64,000 bases of DNA. It comes from Candidula unifasciata (lineage: Eukaryota > Mollusca > Gastropoda > Stylommatophora > Geomitridae). Where the stretch lies: NCBI GenBank assembly GCA_905116865.2, contig CAJHNH020000806.1, positions 62,001-126,000 of the forward strand, read 5' to 3'. Below, in pieces: positions 45,120 through 55,964 of this stretch (within the stretch, counting starts at the first letter, position 1; each line of letters starts with the position of its first letter). The notes under the pieces were generated by a model that saw nothing but the letters and a program-made list of their open reading frames with translations, searched no databases and had not been told where the DNA came from. The position numbers were made by a program, and so were the translations under genes.

Positions 45120-45370
45120 AACAGACGACGACGAACTGATGGCTACAGACGACGAGGAACTAATAGCTACAGGCGACGAGGAACTAATAGCTACAGGCGA
45201 CGAGGAACTAATAGCTACAGGCGACGAGGAACTAATAGCTACAGACGACGAGGAACTAATAGCTACAGACGACGAGGAACTTATAGCTACAGGCGACGAG
45301 GAACTAATAGCCACAGACGACGAGAAACTAATAGCTACAGGCGACGAGGAACTAATAGCTACAGACGAAA
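45120..45370. repeat. 24-bp minisatellite, about 10 copies
   Basis: The unit contains GACGAGGAACTAATAGCTAC, then AGGC or AGAC. The + strand stays open as an acidic 8-residue repeat, DEELIATG. No start context or exon signal supports a gene. Confidence 0.95.
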
Positions 45371-45419
45371 GTTAACACCAGAGATGTAAGAGGGAAAAAA
45401 AGGAGGAGTCAAATAAGAG

Positions 45420-45632
45420 AAGGGGAGCATATAACACATTAATGTGGGGGGGGGGTGGTAATGGTCGTATAGGAATGGTGGTGGTGGTTGTGGTGGTAAA
45501 GGTATGGTGGTGGTGATGGTGATAGTATAAGTATGGTGATGATAGTGGTGATGGTGATGATATTGGTATAGTAGTGATTCATCCTATTCGCCTTAGTGGT
45601 GGTAGTAGATGTAGTGTTAATAGTTGTTGTTG
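45420..45632. repeat. (GGT/GAT)n-rich flank
   Basis: Degenerate TGGTGG and GATGGTG repeats with a G run near 45446. Confidence 0.8.
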
Positions 45633-45634
45633 TT

Positions 45635-47465
45635 GTTATGTTGTGTTGGTCGTGGTGTGTTGGTCGTGGTGTGTTGGTCGTGGTGTGTTGGTCGTGGTGT
45701 GTTGGTCGTGGTGTGTCGGTCGTGGTGTGTTGGTGGTGTGGTCGTGTGGTGTGGTTGTTGGTGTTGGTTTTGTGTTGGTCGTTTTCGTGTGTGTTGGTTT
45801 TGGTGTTGGTGTGTGTGTTGTGTGTGGTGTGTTTCGTGGTTTTGTGTGTGGTTGTTGTGTTTTGTGTGTGTTTGGTGTGTTTGTGGTTGTGCTGTGGTCG
45901 TTTTGGGGTGGTTTTGTTTTGTTTTTGGTGTGTGGTGTTGTTTTTTTGGTGTGTTGTTTTTTTTTGTTTGTGGTTGGTTGTTTGGTGTTTTGTTTGTGGT
46001 TTTTTGTGGGTTGTTTGGTTTGTGGTGTTTTTTTTTTGGTTTTTTTTGTGTTGTGTGGTTTTTGTGGGGGTGTTTTTTCTTTTTGGTGTTTGGTGTTTTT
46101 TTGTGTTTTTTGTTTTTGTGTGTTTTAGGTTTTGACTTGGGTTTGTGGTGTTTTTTGTTTTTGTTTGGTTTTTGTTTTTGTTGGTTTGTTTGTTTTTTTG
46201 TTTTTGAGTGTTTTTTGTCTTTGTGTTGTTGTTTGTTTGTGGTTGTGTGTGTGGTTTTTTTTTGTTTGGTTTGGTTTGTGTTGTTCGTGTTGTGTGGTGT
46301 TGTGGTTTTGTTTGGTTTTTTTGTGTTGGGTGTTGGTGGTTTTTTTGTGTTTGGTTTTGTGTTTTTTGGTGTTTGTTTTGTGTGTTGTTGTTTTTTTGTT
46401 TTGTTTTTGTTTGTTTTGTTGTGTCGTGTGTGTTTTTTTTGTTTTTTGTTTTGTTTTTTTGTTTTTGTTGTGTTTGGTTTTTTGTGTTTGTTTGTTGTTG
46501 TTTGGTGTTGTTTTGGTTTGTTTTTGTTGTTTTTTGTTTTTTTGTGTGTTTTGTTTGTGGTTTTTTTTTTGTGGTGTTTTTGTGGTTGTGTTGGTGTGTT
46601 TTTTTGTGTTGGTTGTTTTTTGTTTTGTTTGGTTTTGGGTGGTTTTGTGGTTGGTTTTGTTTTTTTTTTTTGTTGTGTTTTTGTTTTGTGTTTGTTTTGT
46701 TGTTTTGTGTTTTTGTTTGGTTGTTTTTTTGTTTGGTGTTTGGTGTGTTGGTTTTTTGTTGTGTGTTTTGTTTGTTGTGTTTTTTGTGTTTGTTTTTTGT
46801 TGGGTTTGTTTTTTTGTTTTTGTTTTTTTTGTTTGGTTTTGGTGGTTTTTGTGTGTTTTTTGTTTTTTTTTTTGTTTTGTGTTGTGGGTGTTGTTTTTTT
46901 TTGTTTGGTTTGTGTTGTGTTGTGTTGGTTGTGTTGTTTTAGTGTTTTTTTGTTGGTTGTTGTGGGGTTGTGTGTTTTGTTTTTTTTGTTTGTTTTTGTT
47001 TTGTTTTGTTTGTTTGTGTTTTGGTTTTTGTTTTGTTTTTTGTTGTTTTTTGTGTGTTTTTGGGTCGTTTTTTTGTTTTGGTTTTTGGTTTGTTTTTGTG
47101 TGGTTTTTTTGGTGTTTGTTTGGTTTTTTTTTTGTTGGTTTTGGTTTGTTTGTTTTTGTTGTGTTGGTCGTGTTTGTTGGTTTGTGGTGTGTTTGTTGTT
47201 TTGGTTTTTTGTTTTTGTTGTTTTTTTGTTGTGTTTGTGTTGGTGTGTTTGTTGTGGTGTGTTTTGTTGTGGTGTGTTGGTTTTGGTGTGTTGGTCGTGG
47301 TGTTTTGGTGTTGGTGGTTGTTTTGTGTGTTGTCGTGTTGTGTTGGTCGTGGTGGTTTTTGGTCGTGGGTGTGTTGGTTGTGGTGTGTGTTGGGTCTTTG
47401 GTGACTGTGGTCGTGGTGACTGTGGTCGTGGTGTGTTGGTCGTAGTGACTGTGGTCGTCCTATTC
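45635..47465. repeat. Almost pure G/T tract of about 1.8 kb
   Basis: The + strand is made almost entirely of G and T. Both ends keep a clear 14-bp repeat with TGGTCGTGGTGTGT (45645-45735 and 47275-47455). The middle (about 45900-47200) is aperiodic T and G with very few C or A. Both strands are open over long distances (745 codons on the +, 616 on the minus) because the + strand lacks TAA and TAG and has few TGA, and the minus lacks T. It is either an extreme low-complexity element or a faulty consensus of a long GT-rich array. Confidence 0.9.
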
Positions 47466-47862
47466 ACCGTAGTGCTGGTAGTAGCTGTTATTAGTTGTTG
47501 TTGTTGTTATGTTGTGGTGGTGGTGGTGGTCGTGGTGATTGCGGTCGTCATATTTGCCGTAGTGGTGGTAGTAGTTGTAGTGTTGTTAGTTGTTGTCATT
47601 GTTGTTGTTAATGTTGTAGTAGTGGTTGTAGTGGTAGTAGTAAAAGTGGTAAGTATTAGTAGTAGTTGTGGTAGCAGGAGTACCAGTCGTAGTAGTTGCA
47701 GCAAGAGTATGAGTAGTACCACAGTAGTAGTGGTGATGATGACAACGGTAGTTGTAGCAGCAGCAACAGCAGCAGTGGTGGTGGTGATTGTCGTCGCTGC
47801 AGCAGCAGCAACAACAACAACGACAACACTAGTAGTGCTGGCGGCAGTAGCAGCAAAATAAA
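47466..47862. repeat. Degenerate (GTA)n/(GTT)n/(GCA)n region
   Basis: Mixed trinucleotide repeats such as GTAGTAGTAG and AGCAGCAGCA. Open frames are repeat artefacts. Confidence 0.8.
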
Positions 47863-47864
47863 CT

Positions 47865-48470
47865 AAGAGCTTAAAGACACTTGATAATAGAATATAATAT
47901 TGTATGCGTGAACAACAAAACTTCGCTAGTTCTTACTGAAGATTCAAGCAGCTGCAATAAACCCATCAGTGCAGAAAACCTTTAAATTGAATGGACACCG
48001 GGTGTCCAAAAATGCCCCCACGAAAGCTGTAGCCACGAAAGTTCTACAGGGGCGATTATGATGTTGATAATTCTTCTCCCACGCTTTGTCCTTCAGCCAA
48101 TAGCTGCTGCACCAGTGTGTCCTTTGTGGCGACTTAATTTAATTACTAGTGGGGATGATGGCATTTCAATTGTGTTCCCACACAATGAGAATGTGTTTAG
48201 TGTATGCAAGGGCGTCGCGGGAAAGGAGAAGGTTAGGCTTTTTGAATCACCCCCCCCCGCCCCCTTCTCCCATCCAGTCCCCCTTTCCAACACCTTTTTT
48301 CGAAGGTGAGCTTCGCCCTTTCCCTGCATCTGTAAGAGAGCTAGCTAACTTACCTCAACACACACTAAGTTTTAAATTGCTCCTTTAAGTTGTAGTTAAT
48401 ACATTCATTATATCAGATCAATTACATAGATTTGCCACTAAATACGTTATTGTTATTATTATCATTATTA
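47865..48470. other. Intron 2 sequence, nothing recognised
   Basis: Unique apart from a C run near 48249. Short open frames show no motif. Confidence 0.45.
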
Positions 48471-48471
48471 T

Positions 48472-48494
48472 TCTAGTAGGAGTAGTAGTAGTAG

Positions 48495-48551
<57 letters not shown>

Positions 48552-48601
48552 GAGTAGACGTAGTAGTAGTAGGAGTAGGAGTAGTAGGAGTAGTCGTAGT
48601 A

Positions 48602-48639
<38 letters not shown>

Positions 48640-48728
48640 CGTCCGTAGTAGTAGTAGTAGTAGTAGTAGGGTAGTAGTAGTAGGAGGAGTAAGTAGTAGA
48701 AAGTTTAGGAGTAGAAGTAGTAGTAGTC

Positions 48729-48766
<38 letters not shown>

Positions 48767-48845
48767 GAGTAGTTAGTAGTAGTAGTAGTAGTAGTAGTAG
48801 TAGAGTAGTAGTAGTAGTAGTAGTAGTAGTTAGGAGTAGGAGTAG

Positions 48846-48902
<57 letters not shown>

Positions 48903-49109
48903 GAGGAGTAGTAGTAGTAGGAGTTAAGTAGTAGTTAGTAGTAGTAGTAGTAGTAGTAGTAGGTAGGAGTAGTAGTAGTAGTAGTAGTAGTTAGTAGTAG
49001 TAGTAGTAGTAGTAGGAGTAAGTAGTTAGTAGTAGTAGTAGTAGTAGGAGTAGTAGTAGTAGTAGTAAGTAGTAGTAGTAGTAGTAGTTAGTAGGAGTAG
49101 TAGTAGTAG

Positions 49110-49140
<31 letters not shown>

Positions 49141-49159
49141 GGTAGTAGTAGTAGTAGGA

Positions 49160-49203
<44 letters not shown>

Positions 49204-49224
49204 ATAGTAGTAGTAGTTAGTAGT

Positions 49225-49305
<81 letters not shown>

Positions 49306-49440
49306 GGTAGGTAGTAGGAGGAGGAGTAGTAGTAGTATGAGTAGTAGTATAGTAGGGTTAGTTAGTAGTTAGTAGTTAGTTAGTAGTAGTAGTAGTAGTT
49401 AGTAGTAAGTAGTCGTAGTTAGTATTTAGTAGTCTCGCAG
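48472..49440. repeat. Noisy (AGT)n array, about 970 bp
   Basis: AGT repeats broken by many single-base insertions and substitutions (TTAGT, AAGT, AGGAGT). The irregular errors differ from the clean trinucleotide arrays elsewhere in the window. Confidence 0.95.
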
Positions 49441-49493
49441 CAACAGTGGTAGTAGTAGTTATTGTTTTTGTTATAGAATTAGTAGTAGTAGTA

Positions 49494-50100
<607 letters not shown>

Positions 50101-50344
50101 AGTTTGTGGTAGTAGTGCTGGTAACAGAAACGAAACAAAGAAAGAATAACCGAACGTACAGATCTACTTCTGGTAGGCGGAGTGATATGTGGGCGTGGAT
50201 AGAATAACGCCTTACTAAGGTAACCGCAAATTAACGTATTATGTAAATTTGCTCTGGAAAATGGGAAACCCGATACTGTTTCCAGTTGCAGGGTTGGGCA
50301 TACACAAAGCCCTTCTGTCTGCATACAGCTCCTACAACGCCTTT

Positions 50345-51030
50345 AAAAAAAGAGTTTAGTTAAGAATTGACATACAGCACTAAGGGCATTCCCATGCGTG
50401 CTCTGTCCTCATCTTCAGCAGCCAGCACAGAGTTCCAATACTGATGGTGCCGGTTGCAATCTGGTTATATGTCCGTCTTGCCTTTTCTTAGAGTGTAGTG
50501 AGCCGGCCAGACGCTCTGGTTAAACACAGGTGCCTCATTCTCTCCATACCATAATAATCTTCTTTCTCTACTGATTCCATTGCTTGTTGCCAAAGGGCCT
50601 TGACCACATCTGCCTGTTCATGTATCAATTTACCACCTTGTGGTGCAGATCCAACCAATCTGTCTGCCTGTTCATTACCCACCACGCCAGCAAATCCTGG
50701 AGAAAAGATCCACAGTATGCTCACTACCCGTGACCTTCACAGCGAGGCTTGCCACTCTGCTCGAAGCATCCCTGTCTTTACCGATCTCAGCATGCTTTCA
50801 GTCTGTTACTATTACGTATATTATCTTCTTCTTCTTTGCGTTCACCAGCTGTAAACTCTGGCGGAAAGTTCTGGTTATTCATCCACTTCTGGATTGCAGT
50901 CCTATCCCAGAACCTGAGTTTTGCATGTGCATCCGTTTTACAGATATGACTCATTTGTATGCAGACTGCTGGTTCCTTGCCTCTCAGGCAGATGCACTCC
51001 GACTTCGATGGAAGCTCCCAATTAGTTGAC
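50345..51030 (-). mobile_element. RNase H-like retroelement fragment, longest copy
   Basis: Minus-strand text from 51025 includes HLPERQGTSSLHTNES in one frame and WDRTAIQKWMNNQNFPPEF in another. Near 50725 it reads ILWIFSPGFAGVVGNEQAD, RLVGSAPQGGK and YYGMERMRHLCLTRASGRL, with the usual tail near 50370-50480. A stop truncates the VTD motif. It extends further upstream than the other copies. Confidence 0.65.
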
Positions 51031-51034
51031 TCTT

Positions 51035-51385
51035 ACAACATGCTTTTGGGTATTAAAGAAGAAAAAAAAAGCTACTGCTGTCTAGCGGCCCCCCTCCCCT
51101 CCCTCCTCCCCCCCCCCCCTCCATGATTTAATCAGTATCAGTCCTAGGATCCATATGTGGGTGTCAGGACCACATTTGTAAAATAAGAGAAAAAAATGGG
51201 GGTGGGGGGGGGATAGACCCATCGCCCCCTGACAGGCATTTTTTTTTTTACGGCGACTTTCTACGATGTTGCTGGAATCGGATATGGTGGGCTGAAAGGC
51301 GCATAGGAACTTCTCACGTTTTCGGCCCAGCGAGACTGTGATGGCCGTACGGTAATTCGTCTTAACTTTTAACACGCATGACTTT
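51035..51385. other. Intron sequence with C and G runs
   Basis: Poly-A near 51060, C-rich DNA at 51090-51120 and poly-G near 51200. No feature supported. Confidence 0.45.
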
Positions 51386-51387
51386 TT

Positions 51388-51600
51388 CTTACAGGGGTGT
51401 CAGGTTAGGATACACCGTCTCGTAGGTCCTAAGATGAGGCTGTTCCATATGGGGGGGGGGTGGTTGGAGTTAGGGCCAGTTGTAGATGTTATGGGGTCTT
51501 TAAAAGTGGTAGTAACATTGGTAGTTTGGAACGTGGGATTTCGCCGGTGATAGTGTTAGGAGAATTAGGGTTAACCCTGACACCCCTGTAAGAAATAGTT
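51388..51600 (-). repeat. MITE family M, worn copy 5
   Basis: Keeps GTAGGTCCTAAGATGAGGCT, TTAGGGCCAGTTGTAGATGT and TGGGGTCTTTAAAAG, in the inverted orientation. Short repeats of AGGGTTAACCCTGACACCCC and CAGGGGTGTCAGGTTAGG bound it as an inverted pair. Confidence 0.5.
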
Positions 51601-51604
51601 CTAG

Positions 51605-51854
51605 CGCAGCAGCCAGCAGCAGCAGAAGCAGCAGCAGCCAGCATCAGTAGTAGTAGTAGTAGTAGGTAGTTAGTAGTTAGTTAGGGTTAGTAGTAGTAGT
51701 TAGTAGTAGTAGTAGTAGGGTGTGGTTAGGGTAGGGTTAGGGTAGGAAGTAGTAGTAGCTAGTTTAGTGTTAGGTTAGTAGTTAGGGGTAGGGTAGTAGG
51801 GTTAGTAGTTAGGGTTAGGGTTAGAGTTAGTAGTAGTAGTAGTTAGTAGTAGTT

Positions 51855-51929
<75 letters not shown>

Positions 51930-51945
51930 CAGAAGTAGTAGTAGC
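51605..51945. repeat. Mixed (AGT)n and telomere-like TTAGGG repeats
   Basis: GTTAGGGTTAGGGTTAGAG at 51806-51826 and further TTAGGG or GTAGGG units at 51680-51800 are embedded in degenerate AGT repeats. A cleaner AGT run lies at 51855-51930. Confidence 0.85.
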
Positions 51946-52084
51946 ACATTTTCTGTAATAATTGTGCCAGAGGTCACCATACAGTGTCTATAAAGGTGCT
52001 TGTATTCAGCCCTGTTGCTACCATCCTCCGCCAATCAGTCTACCCCCCCCCCTCACCCCCGGTAGTTAATCGATCAGTTATTCT

Positions 52085-52206
52085 CCTCCTCTTTCTCCTC
52101 GGCGTCCTCCTCTTCTTCTTCGTCTTCTTTTTCTTCTTCTTCTTCTTCTTCTTCTTCTTCTTCTTCTTCTTCTTCTTCTTCTTCTTCTTCTTCTTCTACT
52201 TTTTCT

Positions 52207-52238
<32 letters not shown>

Positions 52239-52350
52239 TTCTTCTTCTTCTTCTTCTTCTTCTTCTTCTTCTTCTTCTTCTTCTTCTTCTTCTTCTTCTT
52301 CTTCTTCTTCTTCTTTTTTTTTTTCTTCTTCTTCTTCGTCGTCGAAATCG
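52085..52350. repeat. (TTC)n array
   Basis: Mostly pure TTC from 52110 to 52340 with a few interruptions. Poly-Glu and poly-Phe frames result. Confidence 0.97.
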
Positions 52351-52569
52351 TCGTCATCATCTTGCCAGCACCCTGTTTGTAAAAGAAAGGGATAATCGAC
52401 CTCCTCCTCCTCTTCTTCGTCTGACCGCTCTCTAATGTACACCAACGTACGAGTAACTGTTTTCTGTAGTTCCTTTTTAGTTTCTTATAACTTTAAGTAC
52501 GTTGTCGACTGACGGGGCCAATATTCCCTTCTTACTGGCCTGTACACATGACACACTTGCAAAACATGT

Positions 52570-52870
52570 TCTGTCTGTAAAATCGGCTTGCATGTGAAGA
52601 GGTGTGTCTCTCTGCCTCTGTAGTTCACATACGCCTGTGTGTTTCGTTAACTAGACTTACTAAAAATAACGGCCTTCGCCCTGCCTCTCGTTATATAACG
52701 CTATATTTCAAAATACACCACTGGTAAACTTCATTAGTCCCCACCGCCTTCAAGAAACGACATACGAGCCATTATTTTTAGTAGTCAAGTTAACGAAACA
52801 CACAGAGCGTGTGACCCACGGAACGAGAGAAACACACTTCTCCACATACAAGCCGATAGTACAGATCTTA
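52570..52870. mobile_element. Foldback element with arms of about 100 bp
   Basis: The segment 52570-52672 and the reverse complement of 52767-52868 share ATCGGCTTGCATGTGAAGAG-like text, then GTGTGTTTCGTTAACTAGAC (TTGAC on the other arm) and TACTAAAAATAACGGC, with about 80% identity by eye. The loop is about 95 bp. Such long inverted repeats are typical of foldback-type MITEs. Intron RNA could form a long hairpin here. Confidence 0.8.
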
Positions 52871-52871
52871 T

Positions 52872-53160
52872 CAGCCCTGCCCGTCTGTATTTTTAACTTC
52901 AAAACATACACAATCGTGCGCACGGGCAACTGTGAGCTAAAAATAGAGGCCTGGTTAAGTCTTGTGTTTCGTTTCAGAAACCGTGTGAGCTGTGGATTAC
53001 TTTGTCCTGCCTAGGTAAAATCAGGTAGAAATCACCCTTCAGTGTTGGTGCCTTGTATTCTGAAAGCTGTGGCCATTGCCATTGTTAAAAGTTTAAATCA
53101 ATGACGCTTGAATCTCGGGGCTGAGACAACTTGAGGCCCACACAAAATTAGGTTAGTTGC
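52872..53160. other. Intron sequence, nothing recognised
   Basis: Unique, no supported feature. Confidence 0.45.
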
Positions 53161-53164
53161 GTTC

Positions 53165-53378
53165 CCTTTACAGGACGTTGCAGAACCAACCACAACAGAC
53201 CTGACTGTTGTGTAGTTTTTCTACTCAAATTAACGTCCAGTAGTTTGCCATTGCTTGCTGGACGGTCGACTTTCTTGATACCACTGTCGAAACCAACGCA
53301 AGGCGCATGGCCTGGAGCTGGGAATCGGTCCCGTCATTACGAAGCGTTCGCATCGACTTAGCCACAGAGCCGACCCAA
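53165..53378 (-). repeat. tRNA-derived SINE, family C, copy 3
   Basis: The reverse complement begins GTCGGCTCTGTGGCTAAGTC, with A box TGGCTAAGTCGA, and ends near GTCCTGTAAAGGGAACGCAA. The body matches copy 2 throughout. Confidence 0.85.
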
Positions 53379-53424
53379 CACAATTAGGGGCCCTAAAATT
53401 TGAAAAGGGTTATAAAATAAGGAA

Positions 53425-53785
53425 ATAGAATAAGGGCTTTGGGGCTGAAATGTTATAGAAAGATTCTCAGAATACCAAGGACAAAGAAGAGAAGAAATAC
53501 TGACGTTTTAAAAGATGGGACGTCAAGGAAGATTGGTAATATAAACAGCATCTTGCATTGACCATATCAAGCAAAACTGCGATTGGGGAGAAAAAAATAA
53601 CAAAAGGTATGGTAACAGAAAGTCTGGGCAGGGGCCGAACAACACGAAGATGGGCACAGGATATAATTGACTCCTTGGATACGAAAGTACATGAGGTGGG
53701 AGAGCTGGTGAAAGACAGCTTTTCTTTTTATAGGCAGACAGAGATGAGAGTGGCGTCCTGCAAAGGCTGGTGATGATAGTGATGA
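53425..53785 (+). mobile_element. LINE reverse transcriptase C-terminal fragment
   Basis: + strand frames read AEMLYRKILRIPRTKKRRN, TISSKTAIGEKKITKGM, ESLGRGRTTRRWAQDIID, then EVGELVKDSF and a final ASCKGW before stops and (GATGAT). The R-K-I-L-R-I-P-x-T block and the R-R-W-x-x-D-I block are typical of LINE C-termini. Related tails are at 55300-55400 and 59395-59452. Confidence 0.8.
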
Positions 53786-54004
53786 TGATGTTCATTAAAT
53801 CTTTATTGTAAATTTTCAAAATCATCTTCAGTCCATATCACACATGACCATAATTGCTCCGATTCCCATTCATTCATTCCTTCATTCATTCCTTCATTCA
53901 TTCATTGTGAGCGCCCAATTGTTTTCTGCTGTGATCTAAATTTTAAATATTAATTAGAAACTGCACAAATAGATTTTTTTTTAAGTAACCAGAAGCCAAA
54001 AGGT

Positions 54005-54192
54005 GTTAACCCTTAGGCTCGGTTCCATGGATATCACAACCTTTCGGCCTTGATTCCGTGATAATTATCGTAAAAATCTGGGAGAAAATGTGCTTTTCTG
54101 CCTACCCCCGGGCGTGAACCCAGACCACAAGTGGTTCGTCACCCGATCACCGCGCAATCCGGTTTAGCCAACTACGCTAGCGAGCCGGGCGA
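54005..54192 (-). repeat. tRNA-derived SINE, family A, copy 2
   Basis: The reverse complement starts GCCCGGCTCGCTAGCGTAGT with a good A box, carries GGGTTCACGCCCGGGGGTAG as the B-box region, and ends near AACCTTTTGGC. Confidence 0.85.
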
Positions 54193-54214
54193 AGATAAGT
54201 TCATCATTAACATC

Positions 54215-54535
54215 ACTTTCCACCTCTGCCGGTAAGCGTTGTGGGGAGGAATAGTTTGCGATCCATTGCTCGAAGGGCAGCATTTGCTGTTATCATTCCG
54301 AGTTGATAGAGAAACTCTTTAATGTCATCAATCCACATTCTCCTAGGGCGGCCTCTTGATTCACTTCACATCTTTTCACGTCTAGCGCCTGAGTTGATAG
54401 TTGTTCTGGCTGCATTCTTCTGAATGACCAAACCATTCGATCTTTTGTTAGTCAATGAATTTGCTGCATGATGTTATTCCTTCAGTCTTTCTGTCCGATA
54501 AAATCATTTCTAACTTTGTCTCGGATGAATAAGTG
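54215..54535 (-). mobile_element. LINE ORF2 C-terminal fragment
   Basis: The minus strand reads in pieces RPRRMWIDDIKEFLYQLG and MITANAALRAMDRKLFLP, a reverse transcriptase C-terminus with R-R-x-W-I-D-D-I. Stops and frameshifts occur upstream. Confidence 0.7.
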
Positions 54536-54539
54536 ATAG

Positions 54540-54822
54540 TAAGTTAAGTAAAGATACCTTTTCACGCCTTTAGGCGTAACGGGTATATGTGAAGAGCACC
54601 CATATTTTTACAGACCATCAACACTAGGTGGGTAATATGGTAAGCATTATGCCGGCCGTCTTTACTTCTCAAAGACAGCCATCCTAGTACCCATTTTAGC
54701 TGGGTCAACCTGCGACGCCCCATACCATGATAAAAATCCATGCAGCCAGCAGTGGGTTTCGATCCCGCTACGCTGGAATTAGAGTCGGACTCGCAACGCC
54801 TAAGCCACGGATGCCGCGATTA
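54540..54822 (-). repeat. tRNA-derived SINE, family E variant
   Basis: The 3' half matches family E (TACGCCTAAAGGCGTGAAAA on the reverse complement). The head differs: CGGCATCCGTGGCTTAGGCG with A box TGGCTTAGGCGTTG and GGGATCGAAACCCACTGC as B box. This looks like a new tRNA head fused to the family E tail. Confidence 0.7.
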
Positions 54823-54824
54823 AG

Positions 54825-55090
54825 TGAAAATGGTCTAATAAAATACCATATGTGGAAGTAAACCCGAAAACAGCCAGACATTATCTAGCTGGAGACGTTT
54901 TCGTGCTTTTTTGATGATGTCATTTCTTGCGCTCTGTGTTAGAAAAATCAATGAAGTAATTTCGCGGTCTGGTTTGCGAGAAACTGGTTCAGCTGCGAGA
55001 TGCCTTCTTGCAAGCTTTGCTCTGTAGTTGAGTTCGCTGCAAGTGTGACTGAGAAATCAAGCTGGTTATTTAATTTTATTCTTGACTGGG
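54825..55090. other. Intron sequence, nothing recognised
   Basis: Unique, no supported feature. Confidence 0.45.
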
Positions 55091-55094
55091 TTTA

Positions 55095-55139
55095 CGTCTG
55101 TCTGTATGTCTGTCTATCCGTCTGTCTATCCGTCTATCC

Positions 55140-55201
<62 letters not shown>

Positions 55202-55290
55202 CTGTCTGTCTAACTGTCTTGTCTGGCTGGCTGGCTGCCAGTCTGTCTGTCTGGCTGGCTGCCAGTCTGTCTGTCTAACTGTCTTGTCTA
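55095..55290. repeat. (CTGT)n tetranucleotide array
   Basis: CTGT and CCGT repeats, with a duplicated GGCTGGCTGCCAGTCTGTCT block at the right. Confidence 0.93.
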
Positions 55291-55294
55291 CCTA

Positions 55295-55405
55295 TGATTA
55301 TGAAAATGCACCAGGTAGGAGAGCTGGCGAGAGACCGCGTTTCTTTCAGACAGGTTGTGCTGAGAGCGACGTTCTACAGAGGCCCTGCCACATGATGATG
55401 ATTGC
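55295..55405 (+). mobile_element. LINE ORF2 C-terminal tail
   Basis: The + strand reads MKMHQVGELARDRVSFRQVV, then LRATFYRGPAT followed by double stops and (GATGAT). The same ending occurs at 53760 (ASCKGW) and, on the minus strand, at 59455 (RATFCKGAAT). Confidence 0.7.
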
Positions 55406-55596
55406 TTTGTGCTAAAGAAAGGCATGGAAACCACAGTAGCGCAATATGCACACACATACATACACACACACACACACACGTTACATGCATACATAAATAC
55501 ACACTCATGCATTCACACACATACGCACACGCACATATATATATAAAACCCTTGGTCCGTTAGGGTCACGAAGATGTATTGCTAGCATACAAAAGC

Positions 55597-55727
<131 letters not shown>

Positions 55728-55964
55728 TGTCTGTATCTCTTCCGCTTGTTGAACAAGTGTAAAATAATTTAGTCCTGCCCATTTCTTGAGGTCGTCATTC
55801 CAAGTTTTCCAGAAGGTTGTTACGGAAACAAAGTTCTGCTAAGAACATGCTACTGACTGACCGATTGATTGACATATTGGTTAGTTTAATAACTCTAATT
55901 CAATTATGTCATCCCTTAATTCCTTCACTCATTCTTGATTTCATTCATTCATTCCATTTGATGA

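Noticed and set aside
45139..45375. Acidic DEELIATG repeat as a small protein
   Set aside because: A 24-bp minisatellite inside intron 2; the ATG lies within the repeat unit.
45624..47861. A 745-codon open frame on the + strand and a 616-codon frame on the minus strand
   Set aside because: Both are direct results of a G/T-only sequence; residues are almost all F, V, C, W, L, G or K, T, N, Q, H, with no domain or exon signal.
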